Assembly (NCBI GenBank): GCA_047601665.1
Contig: JASGIT010000001.1
Span: 3,100,001 to 3,164,000 of the forward strand
Source of the DNA: JASGIT01 sp047601665
GTDB taxonomy: Bacteria > Pseudomonadota > Gammaproteobacteria > Burkholderiales > Burkholderiaceae_C
Length of the DNA stretch: 64,000 bases
Direction of reading: 5' to 3'
The translations under genes were made by a program, and so were the position numbers. Each line of letters begins with the position of its first letter. Within the stretch, counting starts at the first letter, position 1. Shown one piece after another: positions 8,801 through 16,079 of this stretch. Below the pieces are notes generated by a model. That model saw only the letters and a list, made by a program, of their open reading frames with translations, made no database searches and was not told where the DNA came from.

Positions 8801-9116
8801 CATGGCGCGGACCATCGTGGCGGGCGAGGGCGCCTGGGCCTGGGACGAGGCCGTGGTCGAGTTCGCCCTCAACGAAGCGCCGCTGCACCACCAGGGCCAG
8901 AGCCTGCGCTTGGACCGCCTGGTGCGCCTGCGCGCGCCGCGCGACGGCGCGCGCTGGTGGGTGCTGGACTACAAAAGCGCCGCCACGCCCGAGCGCCAGC
9001 CCGAGCTCATCGCGCAAATGCAGCGCTACCGCGCGGCCGTGCAGGCCCAGGTGGGCGATGAGCCGGTGGCCGTCGCGCTGCTGAGTGGCGATGGGCGCTG
9101 CATCGCGGTGGGATGA
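5877..9116 (+). CDS. AddA/RecB-like UvrD-family helicase-nuclease
   Basis: About 1079 residues from a GTG at 5877, two bases after the addB-like stop. All superfamily-1 motifs are visible: Walker A ACAGAGKT (32-39), ITFTKKAAGEMR, LLVDEFQDTN (about 395), VGDPKQSIYRFR (about 437), TVHGAKGLEAH (about 777) and YVAATRAKH (about 853). A C-terminal PD-(D/E)XK nuclease follows (WWVLDYKSA, about 1030). It should unwind and degrade DNA from double-strand ends with its partner. Two short stretches, at 6174-6224 and 7870-7926, resemble the window-wide interspersed repeat and use codons rare in the rest of the gene (CTT, AGA, GGA, CTA, TTG, AAT), yet keep the frame open. The stop overlaps the next gene's ATG. 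Confidence 0.92.
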   Translation: MQAAYEHNGQPVTREAFYAIACDPARSVAVEACAGAGKTWMLVSRMVRALLDGCAPHEILAITFTKKAAGEMRQRLQEWLEQFAHAAPEQLEQELIARGIGPQAARDKREQLQNLYRQMLAGGRPLQIRTFHSWFAALLGSAPLAVLQARGLPTQYDLLEDDAEAVREVWRPFLQQVAQDDALHADYAAAVAAHGRSQTHKALEAALAKRVEFELADGDGIVDASVPAFSVAFPQFAGLESPAHALADEAAHARWHERSRALGAESNATPRKAADAVVDAFLCPDLNERLAWLRKAFFVATEDRLTRNLQKFPAAQEAEPELQALLAAQAQHAAWQHQQRMARLARSLIAAFARLKRERGWVDMNDVERTALVMLSDDVLSGWVQERLDARIRHLLVDEFQDTNPLQWQALQAWLAGYAGAGGGTSGQRAPSVFIVGDPKQSIYRFRRAEPQVFQAAQAFVRQGLGGDLLACDHTRRNAQGVIATVNAVMLAAQGGGQYVGFRAHTTESRDAGALLRLPPIEPIAKDDAAAGPAWRDSLTQPRHEAEETQRMRECAQAARWVAARIAAGVPAHEIMVLARKRDRLAAMQEALRALHIPCVQPEKADLSDAPEVQDVVALLDALVSPAHDLALARALRSPLFGAPDALLTHLALRRRDTGQSWLDVLLKEELPAHASQALEVDLAEKLRGYREAVQTLPPHDALQAIYTEGDVLARFAAAAPAPQRASVLANLRALLAAALDQGGGRYLTPYAFVRAMKKGGIRAPGRADARAVRLLTVHGAKGLEAHSVLLLDTDARGQKAETMGVLVDWPGEQALPRRFIFLASEANPPPSAVDTLAHEQQERGREELNTLYVAATRAKHCLAISAVQGKTAAPESWWGRLEPLMQAADAAPDVRAAAQADAPFTLLELPAGPERRAAAPALEPDSLASRQGQALHELLEQYADADPSAWSAGRIARLARAYALPLPAAQAAAAMARTIVAGEGAWAWDEAVVEFALNEAPLHHQGQSLRLDRLVRLRAPRDGARWWVLDYKSAATPERQPELIAQMQRYRAAVQAQVGDEPVAVALLSGDGRCIAVG
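6174..6224 (-). repeat. Interspersed repeat-like segment inside the AddA-like gene (copy 2)
   Basis: Read on the minus strand it gives GTAGCTGCTCACGCTTG and then GGCCTGGGGGCCGAT, matching the family core TAGCTGCCAGCGCTTG...GCGCTGGGGGCCGAT. The plus-strand codons through it (AGA, GGA, CGT, CTA, AAT, CTA) are rare in this gene. The encoded protein stretch is not obviously longer than in relatives as I recall them, so insertion versus replacement is unresolved. Confidence 0.5.
7870..7926 (+). repeat. Interspersed repeat inside the AddA-like gene (copy 3)
   Basis: The segment reads GCTATTGAAAGAAGAGCTGC, CCAGCGC, then AAGCGCTGGAGGTCGATTTG. This is nearly the full family consensus in plus orientation, in a translated frame (VLLKEELPAHASQALEVDLAEK). 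Local codons CTA, TTG, AAA, GAA and GCT contrast with the GC-ending codons on both sides. Confidence 0.65.
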
Positions 9117-10348
9117 TCGGGCGCATGTCATCCACCATTGAAGTTGCCATCATCGGCGGCGGCCCCGCGGGCCTCATGGCCGCTGAAACCCTGGCGGAGC
9201 GCGGCGCCGCCGTCCACCTGTTCGACGCCATGCCCTCCGTGGGCCGCAAATTCCTGCTCGCGGGCAAGGGCGGGCTCAACCTCACGCACTCCGAGCCCTT
9301 CGACGCCTTCGCGGCGCGCTTCGGCGCACGCCGCGCGCACATCGAGCCGCTGCTGGCCGCCTTTGGCGCGGAGCATCTGCGCGCCTGGGCGCAGGGCCTG
9401 GGCGTCGAGACGTTCGTCGGCACCTCGGGCCGCGTCTTCCCCACCGGCATGAAGGCCGCGCCGCTCCTGCGCGCCTGGCTACACCGGCTGCGCGGCATGG
9501 GCGTGCAGTTCCACATGCGCCACCGCTGGCTGGGCTGGACGCCGGAGGGCGCCTTGCGCTTCGCCACGCCCGACGGCGAGCGCCACGTCGGCGCGCGTGC
9601 CACCGTGCTCGCCCTGGGCGGCGCCAGCTGGCCGCGCCTGGGGTCGGACGCGGCCTGGGCGCCCTGGCTGGCGGAGCGGGGCGTGCCGGTCACGCCGTTG
9701 GCGCCCGTCAACTGCGGCTTCGACGTGGCGGGCGGCTGGACGCCTTTTTTCCGCGAGCGCTTCGCGGGCCAGCCGTTCAAATCGGTGGCCATCCGCCATG
9801 GAGATTTCGAGCGGCGCGGCGAATTCGTCGCCACGACCACGGGCGTGGAGGGCAGCCTGGTCTACGCCGCCTCGTCCTTGCTGCGCGACGCCATCGCCGC
9901 GCACGGCCAGGCGACTTTTGAGCTCGACCTGCTGCCCGCCCACACGCCCGAGCGCGTGCTGGCCGAGGTGCGCCACCCGCGCGGCGCGCGCAGCCTGGGC
10001 AGCCACCTCAAAAGCCGCCTGGGCCTGGACGGCATCAAGACCGCCATCCTGCACGAGCGCCTGGGCAAGGAGGCCCTGCACGACCCGGCCCTGCTGGCGC
10101 GCGCCATCAAGGCCGTTCCGATCACATTGCAAGCCCCGCGCCCGGTGGAGGAAGCCATCAGCACCGCGGGCGGCGTGGCCTTCGAGGCGCTGGATGAAGA
10201 GGGGATGCTGCGCGCGCTGCCCGGCGTGTTCTGCGCGGGCGAGATGCTCGACTGGGAGGCCCCCACGGGCGGCTACCTGCTCACGGCCTGCTTCGCCCAG
10301 GGGCGCGCCGCGGGCGCGGGCGCGGCGCGGTTTCTATCAAAACGATAG
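9113..10348 (+). CDS. BaiN/HI0933-type NAD(P)/FAD-dependent oxidoreductase
   Basis: A 411-residue flavoprotein. The N-terminal dinucleotide motif IGGGPAGLMAAE (about residues 13-24) is followed by the family signature VGRKFLLAGKGGLNLTHSE, and the C-terminus carries the FAD-closing stretch FCAGEMLDWEAPTGGYLLTA. This matches the BaiN/YhiN (HI0933) family of cytoplasmic flavin oxidoreductases; the physiological substrate is not known for most members. The ATG at 9113 overlaps the helicase stop (ATGA); a second ATG at 9125 (MSSTIEVAIIGG) is also possible. The last codons and the TAG stop (RFLSKR then stop) come from an interspersed repeat, so the end of this protein may have been rewritten by it. 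Confidence 0.88.
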   Translation: MIGRMSSTIEVAIIGGGPAGLMAAETLAERGAAVHLFDAMPSVGRKFLLAGKGGLNLTHSEPFDAFAARFGARRAHIEPLLAAFGAEHLRAWAQGLGVETFVGTSGRVFPTGMKAAPLLRAWLHRLRGMGVQFHMRHRWLGWTPEGALRFATPDGERHVGARATVLALGGASWPRLGSDAAWAPWLAERGVPVTPLAPVNCGFDVAGGWTPFFRERFAGQPFKSVAIRHGDFERRGEFVATTTGVEGSLVYAASSLLRDAIAAHGQATFELDLLPAHTPERVLAEVRHPRGARSLGSHLKSRLGLDGIKTAILHERLGKEALHDPALLARAIKAVPITLQAPRPVEEAISTAGGVAFEALDEEGMLRALPGVFCAGEMLDWEAPTGGYLLTACFAQGRAAGAGAARFLSKR

Positions 10349-10387
10349 CTGCCAGCGCAGATTGGACGGGCGCTGGAGGCCAAAAAA
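10334..10387 (+). repeat. Interspersed palindromic repeat, copy 4
   Basis: A near-consensus copy: CTATCAAAACGATAGCTGCC, then CCAGCGC (10352-10358) paired with GCGCTGG (10370-10376), then AGGCCAAAAAA. It supplies the TAG stop codon of the upstream flavoprotein gene and lies between convergent genes, where its hairpin followed by an A-rich end could act as a minus-strand terminator. Confidence 0.85.
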
Positions 10388-10390
10388 CCC

Positions 10391-10957
10391 TCAGAACTTC
10401 GTGCGGTAGTACACCATGGGCCCGCCCTTGCGGGTGCGCAGCAGCAATTGCGAATCGCCTTCGAGCCGCACGCCGATGGCACCGAACTCGGGCGCCAGCC
10501 CGCCCATGCGGCTGGAGCGCCACTGCACCTCCAGGCGCGTGCCGTACTGGGGCGGGCGGTTTTGCCAGATCATGTCCGTGGCGAGGGGCTGGCTGCGGTT
10601 GGACAGGCTCGCCCAGGTGGACAGGTCGAGCGCTATGCCGCCGCTCAGCGGCGTGCGCCAATGCACGCCCAGCGTGGGCTGCCAGAGCGGCGCGGCCATG
10701 GCCAGCGCGGCGGGCGCGGCATTGGCTTGCGTGGCCAGCCCGACCGACAGGCCCAGCCCGCCGGGCATCCAATGGGTCACGTCCACGCGCTGCGTGGCGG
10801 TGTAGGGCAGGGGGTCGCCGTCGCTCGACACTTCCAGCCCGCCCGGGGCCGGGAGCATGGGCTCGGCGTGGGCCAGCGCGCAGAGGCTCGCACACGCCAC
10901 CGGCCAGCACAGGGGGCGTTGGCAGCGGCGCATCCAGGGGGCGGTGCGTTTCGGCAT
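10391..10957 (-). CDS. Exported protein of unknown function
   Basis: A 188-residue protein. The N-terminus has several Arg/Lys (MPKRTAPWMRRCQR), then a hydrophobic stretch and an ALAHA-type cleavage site near residue 31, so it is very likely Sec-exported. The mature part contains alternating hydrophobic/polar strands (GLGLSVGLATQ, QPTLGVHWRTPLSGGIALDLSTWASLS, TRLEVQWRSS, GAIGVRLEGDSQLLLRTRKGG) reminiscent of a small outer-membrane beta-barrel, ending in Phe (VYYRTKF) as many barrel proteins do. No family is recognised. It is convergent with the flavoprotein gene, separated by a repeat. It probably resides in the outer membrane or periplasm; this is an inference from strand pattern and terminal Phe. 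Confidence 0.65.
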   Translation of the reverse strand: MPKRTAPWMRRCQRPLCWPVACASLCALAHAEPMLPAPGGLEVSSDGDPLPYTATQRVDVTHWMPGGLGLSVGLATQANAAPAALAMAAPLWQPTLGVHWRTPLSGGIALDLSTWASLSNRSQPLATDMIWQNRPPQYGTRLEVQWRSSRMGGLAPEFGAIGVRLEGDSQLLLRTRKGGPMVYYRTKF

Positions 10958-11102
10958 GGTGTGACTCCAGGCGCAAAAACGGACGTGGTCCTATGGCGTC
11001 AGAGTAGCACTCCGCACAAGGGGTTCCCTGTAGGCGAGCGCCTGCTATGGCGCTGCGGCATACCGCACGCCCGGGCGCGTGCGGACGCCCCGGGGGGCCG
11101 CT

Positions 11103-11924
11103 TCAGGCCGTGGCCGTGTTGCCCAGTTGGCCGCCCTGGCCATCGGCCAGCACGCTGCCCACGCCGTTGATGCCGATGGGCTTGGCGTTGGCGTAGGCCT
11201 GCACGTTGTTGCTGGCCACGATGGTGCCGTCGGCATTGAGTTTGTGGCTTTGCAGGTAGGCGGTGGCGTCGGTGCCCTGGGGGATCGACGCGCTGCCCAT
11301 GTTCACGTGATGGGTCAGCGCGGGGTCCAGGCCCAGGCCCTCTAGGACGCGCAGTTCGGCCACATGGCCCTTGAAGTACGCCTGGTCGTCGGCGGACAGG
11401 GTGCTCATGTCGGTCTTGACCTGCGAACTGCCGTCCGTGGAGTACTGGGACAGGCCGCCGCTGGTGACGTTCAGGAAGTCCGCCGCGTACTGCGGGTTGG
11501 CGTTCATGAAGGTGTTGAGCCTGTCCTTGTCCCAGTCCACCGAGAAATTCATCCGGATGTAATCGGGCGCCTTGTAGTCGGGGTTGAGGGTGGCGTGGAC
11601 GAGCTTGTCGTAATAGTCGATGTTGCCGGTATCCGTGGCGCTTGCCGCCGTGCTGGTACTGGCCGTCGTGCTGGTACTGGTGGTGGCGCTGGCAGTGCTG
11701 CCCGCCACCGTGCCCACCTTGTCGGGCGTGGCGGTGGTCGTGGACGACAGGGCTTGCGCCGACTGGGTCAGCGCCGCCGCCGCATCCTGCAGCGCCGTGG
11801 CAAAGGCCGTCAGGTCATTCGCCGTCGGGGTCTGCTGCGTGGTTTTCTTCAGCTGTGCGCTGCTGGCGGACAGGGTGGATACAAGGTTGTCGAGAATGCT
11901 GCTCGCGCTGGAAATCGACGTCAT
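11103..11924 (-). CDS. Unrecognised protein with a Thr/Ser/Ala-rich linker
   Basis: A 273-residue protein starting at MTSISSASSILDNLV; AGGAGC stands seven bases upstream of this ATG, so the longer frame (to 11957) is rejected. Residues about 1-75 are Ser/Ala/Thr/Gln-rich and probably helical. Residues about 76-110 are a low-complexity run of Thr/Ser/Ala (STSTTASTSTAASATD). The remainder is a compact domain (IDYYDKLVHATLNPDY, DWDKDRLNTFMNANPQYAADF, GHVAELRVLEGLGLDP, ending GGQLGNTATA). No signal peptide or membrane helix is seen. The composition recalls secreted or surface-associated proteins, but I recognise no family. The 4.5S RNA gene lies upstream on the same strand. Confidence 0.6.
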   Translation of the reverse strand: MTSISSASSILDNLVSTLSASSAQLKKTTQQTPTANDLTAFATALQDAAAALTQSAQALSSTTTATPDKVGTVAGSTASATTSTSTTASTSTAASATDTGNIDYYDKLVHATLNPDYKAPDYIRMNFSVDWDKDRLNTFMNANPQYAADFLNVTSGGLSQYSTDGSSQVKTDMSTLSADDQAYFKGHVAELRVLEGLGLDPALTHHVNMGSASIPQGTDATAYLQSHKLNADGTIVASNNVQAYANAKPIGINGVGSVLADGQGGQLGNTATA

Positions 11925-12057
11925 AAGGCGCTCCTGGAAATACGGGTGGCTTGGCACCTTGCATTTTCCGGAGCAACGCCCGCAGCAAAGGGCGGATATG
12001 CACCGCGAAACCGGCGCTGAAAGGCCGATTGCGGCGATAAGGAAGAAGAGGGAAGTT

Positions 12058-12151
12058 GACGAGCCTTACCCCCGGCACTGTATCCACGGTTAGGGCTGCT
12101 TGGTTCCCCACCTGACCCGGTTGGCCGCTTCCCCATGCGAGGAGGCCCGTC
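12058..12151 (-). ncRNA. ffs: 4.5S RNA, signal recognition particle RNA
   Basis: On the minus strand the sequence contains GGGTCAGGTGGGGAACC immediately followed by AAGCAGCC, the conserved SRP RNA domain IV apical loop and symmetric loop that binds Ffh. The two ends pair: GACGGGCCT at the 5' end with AGGCTCGTC at the 3' end, and GGGAAGCGGCC-type inner segments pair toward the tetraloop. This gives a single long hairpin of about 94 nt, the size of bacterial 4.5S RNA. It works with Ffh and FtsY in co-translational targeting of membrane proteins. It is divergent from ppa. Ends are set by pairing and may be off by a few bases. Confidence 0.85.
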
Positions 12152-12158
12152 AGTCGCG

Positions 12159-12164
12159 ATTGTA
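12159..12164 (-). promoter_or_regulatory. Likely -10 box of the 4.5S RNA promoter
   Basis: On the minus strand TACAAT lies seven bases before the predicted 5' end of the 4.5S RNA, the expected distance for a sigma-70 -10 element. A -35 box is not convincing. Confidence 0.5.
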
Positions 12165-12238
12165 AGGGGTTTGCGGAGTGCTCTCGCCTAGAATCCGCCT
12201 CGCCTTCCCCCCTTCAACCTCATATCCAATTACCCATC

Positions 12239-12802
12239 ATGTCCTTCGACAAAGTCCCCGCAGGCAAGAACGCCCCCGAAACCTTCAACGTCATCATCGA
12301 AATCCCGATGAACTCCGACCCCGTCAAGTACGAGGTCAACAAGGAAACCGGCGTGCTGTTCGTGGACCGCTTCATGACCACCGCCATGCACTACCCCACC
12401 AACTACGGCTACGTGCCGCAGACCCTGTCGGGCGACGGCGACCCGGTGGATGTGCTCGTCATCACCCCCTACGGCCTGGTGCCCGGCTCGGCCGTGCCCT
12501 GCCGCGCGCTCGGCATCCTGAAGATGGAAGACGAGGCCGGCGTGGACGGCAAGGTCATCGCGGTGCCCACCACCAAGATCCTGCCCATGTACGAGCCCTG
12601 GAAGACCATCGACGACGTGCCTGCCATGACCCGCAACGCCATCGCCCACTTCTTCGAGCACTACAAGGACCTCGAAAAAGGCAAGTGGGTCAAGGTGCTG
12701 GGCTGGGGCGGCGTGGAAGAAGCGCACCAGGAAATCACCGAAGGCATCTCCAGCTACCAGAAATCCGCGCTCGCCAGCAAGCTGACAAACAGCAATCGCT
12801 GA
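12239..12802 (+). CDS. ppa: Inorganic pyrophosphatase (family I)
   Basis: A 187-residue cytoplasmic enzyme that hydrolyses pyrophosphate to phosphate and so drives biosynthetic reactions. Family-I hallmarks are seen: VIIEIPMNS at the N-terminus, NYGYVPQTLSGDGDPVDVLV with the metal-binding aspartates (about residues 54-73), and KVIAVPTTK followed by HFFEHYKDLEKGKWVKV. Length matches the hexameric bacterial form (about 175-190). It stands alone, divergent from the 4.5S RNA gene and upstream of cheW. Family-I pyrophosphatases are fluoride-sensitive, but this gene lies 45 kb from the fluoride island and shows no riboswitch. Confidence 0.97.
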   Translation: MSFDKVPAGKNAPETFNVIIEIPMNSDPVKYEVNKETGVLFVDRFMTTAMHYPTNYGYVPQTLSGDGDPVDVLVITPYGLVPGSAVPCRALGILKMEDEAGVDGKVIAVPTTKILPMYEPWKTIDDVPAMTRNAIAHFFEHYKDLEKGKWVKVLGWGGVEEAHQEITEGISSYQKSALASKLTNSNR

Positions 12803-12896
12803 CCGCTTTTCCGGCGATGGCGTCGCCGGGCGGGGAGTGAAAATAGGTGCAAAATGTTGTGAGCGCACGTAACGAAGCGCTGCAAAGGATTCGCAC

Positions 12897-13370
12897 ATGA
12901 CCTCCCCGTCCACGCCCACCTCCGAATACCTGACCTTCCGGCTCGGCCAGGAGGAATACGGCATCGACATCCTGCGCGTGCAGGAAATCCGCTCCTACGA
13001 GCAACCCACCCGCATGGCCCACGCGCCCGACTTCATCAAGGGCGTGATCGACCTGCGCGGCGTCATCGTGCCCATCGTGGACCTGCGCCTCAAGCTGCGC
13101 TGCTCCGAGGCCGAATACACCAATTTCACCGTCGTCATCATCCTCAACGTGGGGGACACCGTGCTGGGCGCGGTGGTCGACGCCGTGGCCGACGTGGTGC
13201 CCCTGGCGCGCGACGCCATCAAGCCCGCCCCCCAGTTCCAGGGCCATGTGGACGCCGCCTTCGTGCGCGGCATCGCCACCGTGGGCGACCGCATGTTGAT
13301 CGTGATGGACATCGAATCGCTGCTCAGCAGCGCTGAAATGGGGCTCGTCCGGGCCGCCGCCACCGCGTAA
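12897..13370 (+). CDS. cheW: Chemotaxis coupling protein CheW
   Basis: A 157-residue single-domain adaptor that links chemoreceptors to the kinase CheA. The pattern YLTFRLGQEEYGIDILRVQEIRSY at the N-terminus, FIKGVIDLRGVIVPIVDLRLKL in the middle and the late IATVGDRMLIVMDIESLL are those of a full CheW SH3-like domain. AAAGGA lies eight bases before the ATG at 12897. The next gene, 27 bp downstream, encodes a chemoreceptor, so the two are probably co-transcribed. No cheA, cheY or cheB is in the window, so this is a satellite receptor-coupler pair. Confidence 0.93.
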   Translation: MTSPSTPTSEYLTFRLGQEEYGIDILRVQEIRSYEQPTRMAHAPDFIKGVIDLRGVIVPIVDLRLKLRCSEAEYTNFTVVIILNVGDTVLGAVVDAVADVVPLARDAIKPAPQFQGHVDAAFVRGIATVGDRMLIVMDIESLLSSAEMGLVRAAATA

Positions 13371-13397
13371 GAACTGTCTTTGAAGGGGGCGTTTGCC

Positions 13398-15137
13398 ATG
13401 GGTTTTTCCAATCTGCGCATTGGCGTGAAGCTGGGCTGGGCCTTTACGGCCGTGGTGCTGCTCAGCGTGCTGCTGGGCGCGCTGTCGGTGGTGCAACTGG
13501 GCCGTATGCACGCCAACACCGAGGATGTGAGCGGCAACTGGCTGCCCAGCATCGAAGTCCTGGGCAATATGCGGGCGACGGCCAACCGCCTGCGCGCGAG
13601 CGAAGTGGGCATGACCCTCGCCGCCGACGCGGCCGAGCGCGAGCGGCTGGTGCAGGACGTGGCGAACGTGATCAAGCTCATGGCCGACCAGGAGCAGGCC
13701 TACGCGCCCATGGTCACCCCGCGCGAAACGGCCGCCTACGAAGATTTCAAGAAATACCGCGCCAGCTATCTGGAGACGCAAAAGCAACTGCTCGCCTTGG
13801 TGAAGGAAGACAGCTTTGCCAAGGCGGTCAAGCTGCTCTACGGCGACTCGCAAAAGAGTTTCATCGCCATGGCCGAGACCATCGGCAAGCTCGTCAAGAT
13901 CAACAGCGAGGGCGCGGCGGAGGCGTTCAAGGAGTCGCAGGCCGCCTACGACTCCGCGCGCGGCATCGTCATCGGCGTGCTGGCGGTGTCCGTCATCGTG
14001 GCCGTGGCACTGGCCGTCTGGGTCACGCGCCTGATCACCGTGCCGGTGGGCCAGGCCGTGCAGGCCGCACGCGAGATCGCCGGCGGCAACCTGGGCGTCC
14101 AGATCCAGGCCCAATCCAAGGATGAAACGGGCCAGCTGCTGCAAACCTTGACCGACATGCGCGACAAGCTCGCCAGCGTTGTATCGGGCGTGCGTCGCAA
14201 CGCCGAAAGCGTAGCCACGGCCAGCGCGCAGATCGCCTCGGGCAACAACGACCTCTCCGCGCGCACCGAAGAACAGGCCAGCGCGCTGGAGCAGACAGCG
14301 GCCAGCATGGAAGAGCTGGGCTCCACCGTGCGCCAGAACGCCGACAACGCGCGGCAGGCCAACCAGCTGGCGATGAGCGCCAGCACCGTGGCCCAGCAAG
14401 GCGGGGACGTGGTGGCGCAGGTGGTGGACACCATGCGCGGCATCAACGACAGCAGCCGCCAGATCGCGGACATCATCGGCGTGATCGACGGCATTGCGTT
14501 CCAGACCAACATCCTGGCGCTGAACGCGGCGGTGGAAGCGGCCCGGGCGGGCGAACAAGGCCGGGGCTTTGCCGTGGTGGCGGGCGAAGTGCGCAGCCTG
14601 GCGCAGCGCAGCGCCGAAGCGGCCAAGGAAATCAAAGGCCTGATCACCGCCAGCGTGGAGCGCGTGGAACAAGGCACGCAACTGGTGGACAAGGCAGGAG
14701 AGACCATGACCGAGGTGGTGTCCAGCATCCGCCGGGTGACGGACATCATGGGTGAAATCAGCGCCGCCAGCAGCGAGCAAAGCCAGGGCGTGGCCCAGGT
14801 GGGCGAAGCCATCACCCAAATGGACCAGGCTACCCAACAGAACGCCGCGCTGGTCGAGGAAAGCGCCGCAGCCGCCGACAGCCTTAAAAGCCAGGCGCAG
14901 GAACTGGTGGGCGCCGTGGCCGTGTTCAAGCTCTCGCACCAGGACGCGGCGCTGGCCCATGCGCCCGCACCCGCCGCGCGCCGCCCGGCTGCGGCGCCTG
15001 TCCAGGCTCCCGTGCGTGCGCCCGCGCCGGCTGTGCGTACCGCTGCGCCCGCCAAGCCCAAGGCTCCCGCGCCCAGCTTGTCCGCCCCTGTGACCGCCAA
15101 GGCCAGTGCCTCGGAAGGAGATTGGGAGAGTTTTTAA
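13398..15137 (+). CDS. Methyl-accepting chemotaxis protein
   Basis: A 579-residue chemoreceptor. It has a first transmembrane helix at about residues 15-35, a four-helix-bundle periplasmic sensor, a second helix at about 188-210 (VIGVLAVSVIVAVALAVWV), a HAMP domain, and the signalling hairpin with its conserved tip GIAFQTNILALNAAVEAARA (about 363-382). The C-terminus is an Ala/Pro-rich flexible linker ending in DWESF, fitting the xWxxF pentapeptide by which receptors tether CheR/CheB in known systems. Start taken at the ATG at 13398 (MGFSNLRIGVKLG); a TTG 18 bases upstream is in frame but less likely. The ligand is unknown. It is adjacent to cheW. Confidence 0.95.
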   Translation: MGFSNLRIGVKLGWAFTAVVLLSVLLGALSVVQLGRMHANTEDVSGNWLPSIEVLGNMRATANRLRASEVGMTLAADAAERERLVQDVANVIKLMADQEQAYAPMVTPRETAAYEDFKKYRASYLETQKQLLALVKEDSFAKAVKLLYGDSQKSFIAMAETIGKLVKINSEGAAEAFKESQAAYDSARGIVIGVLAVSVIVAVALAVWVTRLITVPVGQAVQAAREIAGGNLGVQIQAQSKDETGQLLQTLTDMRDKLASVVSGVRRNAESVATASAQIASGNNDLSARTEEQASALEQTAASMEELGSTVRQNADNARQANQLAMSASTVAQQGGDVVAQVVDTMRGINDSSRQIADIIGVIDGIAFQTNILALNAAVEAARAGEQGRGFAVVAGEVRSLAQRSAEAAKEIKGLITASVERVEQGTQLVDKAGETMTEVVSSIRRVTDIMGEISAASSEQSQGVAQVGEAITQMDQATQQNAALVEESAAAADSLKSQAQELVGAVAVFKLSHQDAALAHAPAPAARRPAAAPVQAPVRAPAPAVRTAAPAKPKAPAPSLSAPVTAKASASEGDWESF

Positions 15138-15182
15138 GGCGACAGGTGCGCGTGCCGGGGGCGCCTACCATGCGGCCCCAGC

Positions 15183-16079
15183 ATGACGACCCCTCTCCAG
15201 CGCACTGACTTCGGCCGCGTTTCGGTCTTCTCCCACGGCGGCAAGTACCCCGACGGCAACCAGGTGCTCGTGCGCGGTACGGACACCCGCGTCGCATTCG
15301 ACACGCCGCTGGTCGCCAACCACATCGGTCCCGAGTTCGACGCGACCGAACTCGTGGTGCTGGGCCACGTGCACGAAGACCATATGGCCGGCCTGCACCG
15401 CCTTTCCCACGCCAGCGTGCACGTGCACGAAGCCGATCTGCCCGCTGCGCAAAGCTGGGACGGGCTGGCCGCGCACTTCGGTCTGGACGACACGCGCAAG
15501 CCCGCCATGCGCGCCCAACTGGAGCGCGATTTCTTCTACACCCCGCGCCCCGACGCTGTGGGCTATGTGGACGGCGCGTTCTGGGACATCGGCCAGGCGC
15601 GCGTCCGCGCGTTCCACATGCCGGGGCATACGGCGGGGCACACGGTGCTGCTGGTTGAGCCCGAGGGCGTGGCCTTCATTGGCGACATCGACCTCACGGG
15701 CTTCGGCCCCTATTACGGCGATGCCACCTCCAGCCTGCGCGACTTTCGCCGCAGCCTGGCGCTGCTGCCGCAGATTCCGGCCCAGGTGTGGGTGACTTCG
15801 CACCACCGGGGCGTCTATACCGACCGTGAACGCTTTTTGCGCGATCTGGCCGCCTTCACGGCCAAGCTCGACGAGCGCGAAGCGCGCCTGCTCGGCTGGC
15901 TGGCCGAGGGGCCGCAGATGCTGGCGCAGCTGGTGGAGCGCCGCCTGCTGTACCCGCAGGGCTTCGAGGCGCCCTGGGTGGAAAGCGCCGAGGCCCGCTC
16001 CATCAGGCAGCACCTGGACGAGTTGCTGGCCAGCGGGCGCGTGAAGGTGGACGAGGGCGGCTGCTACTGCTTGGGCTGA
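15183..16079 (+). CDS. MBL-fold metallo-hydrolase
   Basis: A 298-residue cytoplasmic protein. The metal-binding signature HVHEDH is at residues 62-67, with later ligands in MPGHTAGHTVLL and FIGDIDLTG. After the hydrolase core a C-terminal region (about 225-298) looks like a winged-helix/LACTB2-type extension with RSIRQHLDELLASGRVKVDEGG. Such proteins hydrolyse thioesters, phosphodiesters or lactones; the substrate cannot be read here. The stop codon at 16077 abuts a 161-bp palindrome that separates it from the convergent FemAB-like gene. Confidence 0.85.
   Translation: MTTPLQRTDFGRVSVFSHGGKYPDGNQVLVRGTDTRVAFDTPLVANHIGPEFDATELVVLGHVHEDHMAGLHRLSHASVHVHEADLPAAQSWDGLAAHFGLDDTRKPAMRAQLERDFFYTPRPDAVGYVDGAFWDIGQARVRAFHMPGHTAGHTVLLVEPEGVAFIGDIDLTGFGPYYGDATSSLRDFRRSLALLPQIPAQVWVTSHHRGVYTDRERFLRDLAAFTAKLDEREARLLGWLAEGPQMLAQLVERRLLYPQGFEAPWVESAEARSIRQHLDELLASGRVKVDEGGCYCLG

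Noticed and set aside
11640..11700. Short tandem pattern in the Thr/Ser/Ala linker as a DNA microsatellite
   Set aside because: The repeats are irregular at DNA level; best explained as low-complexity protein sequence.
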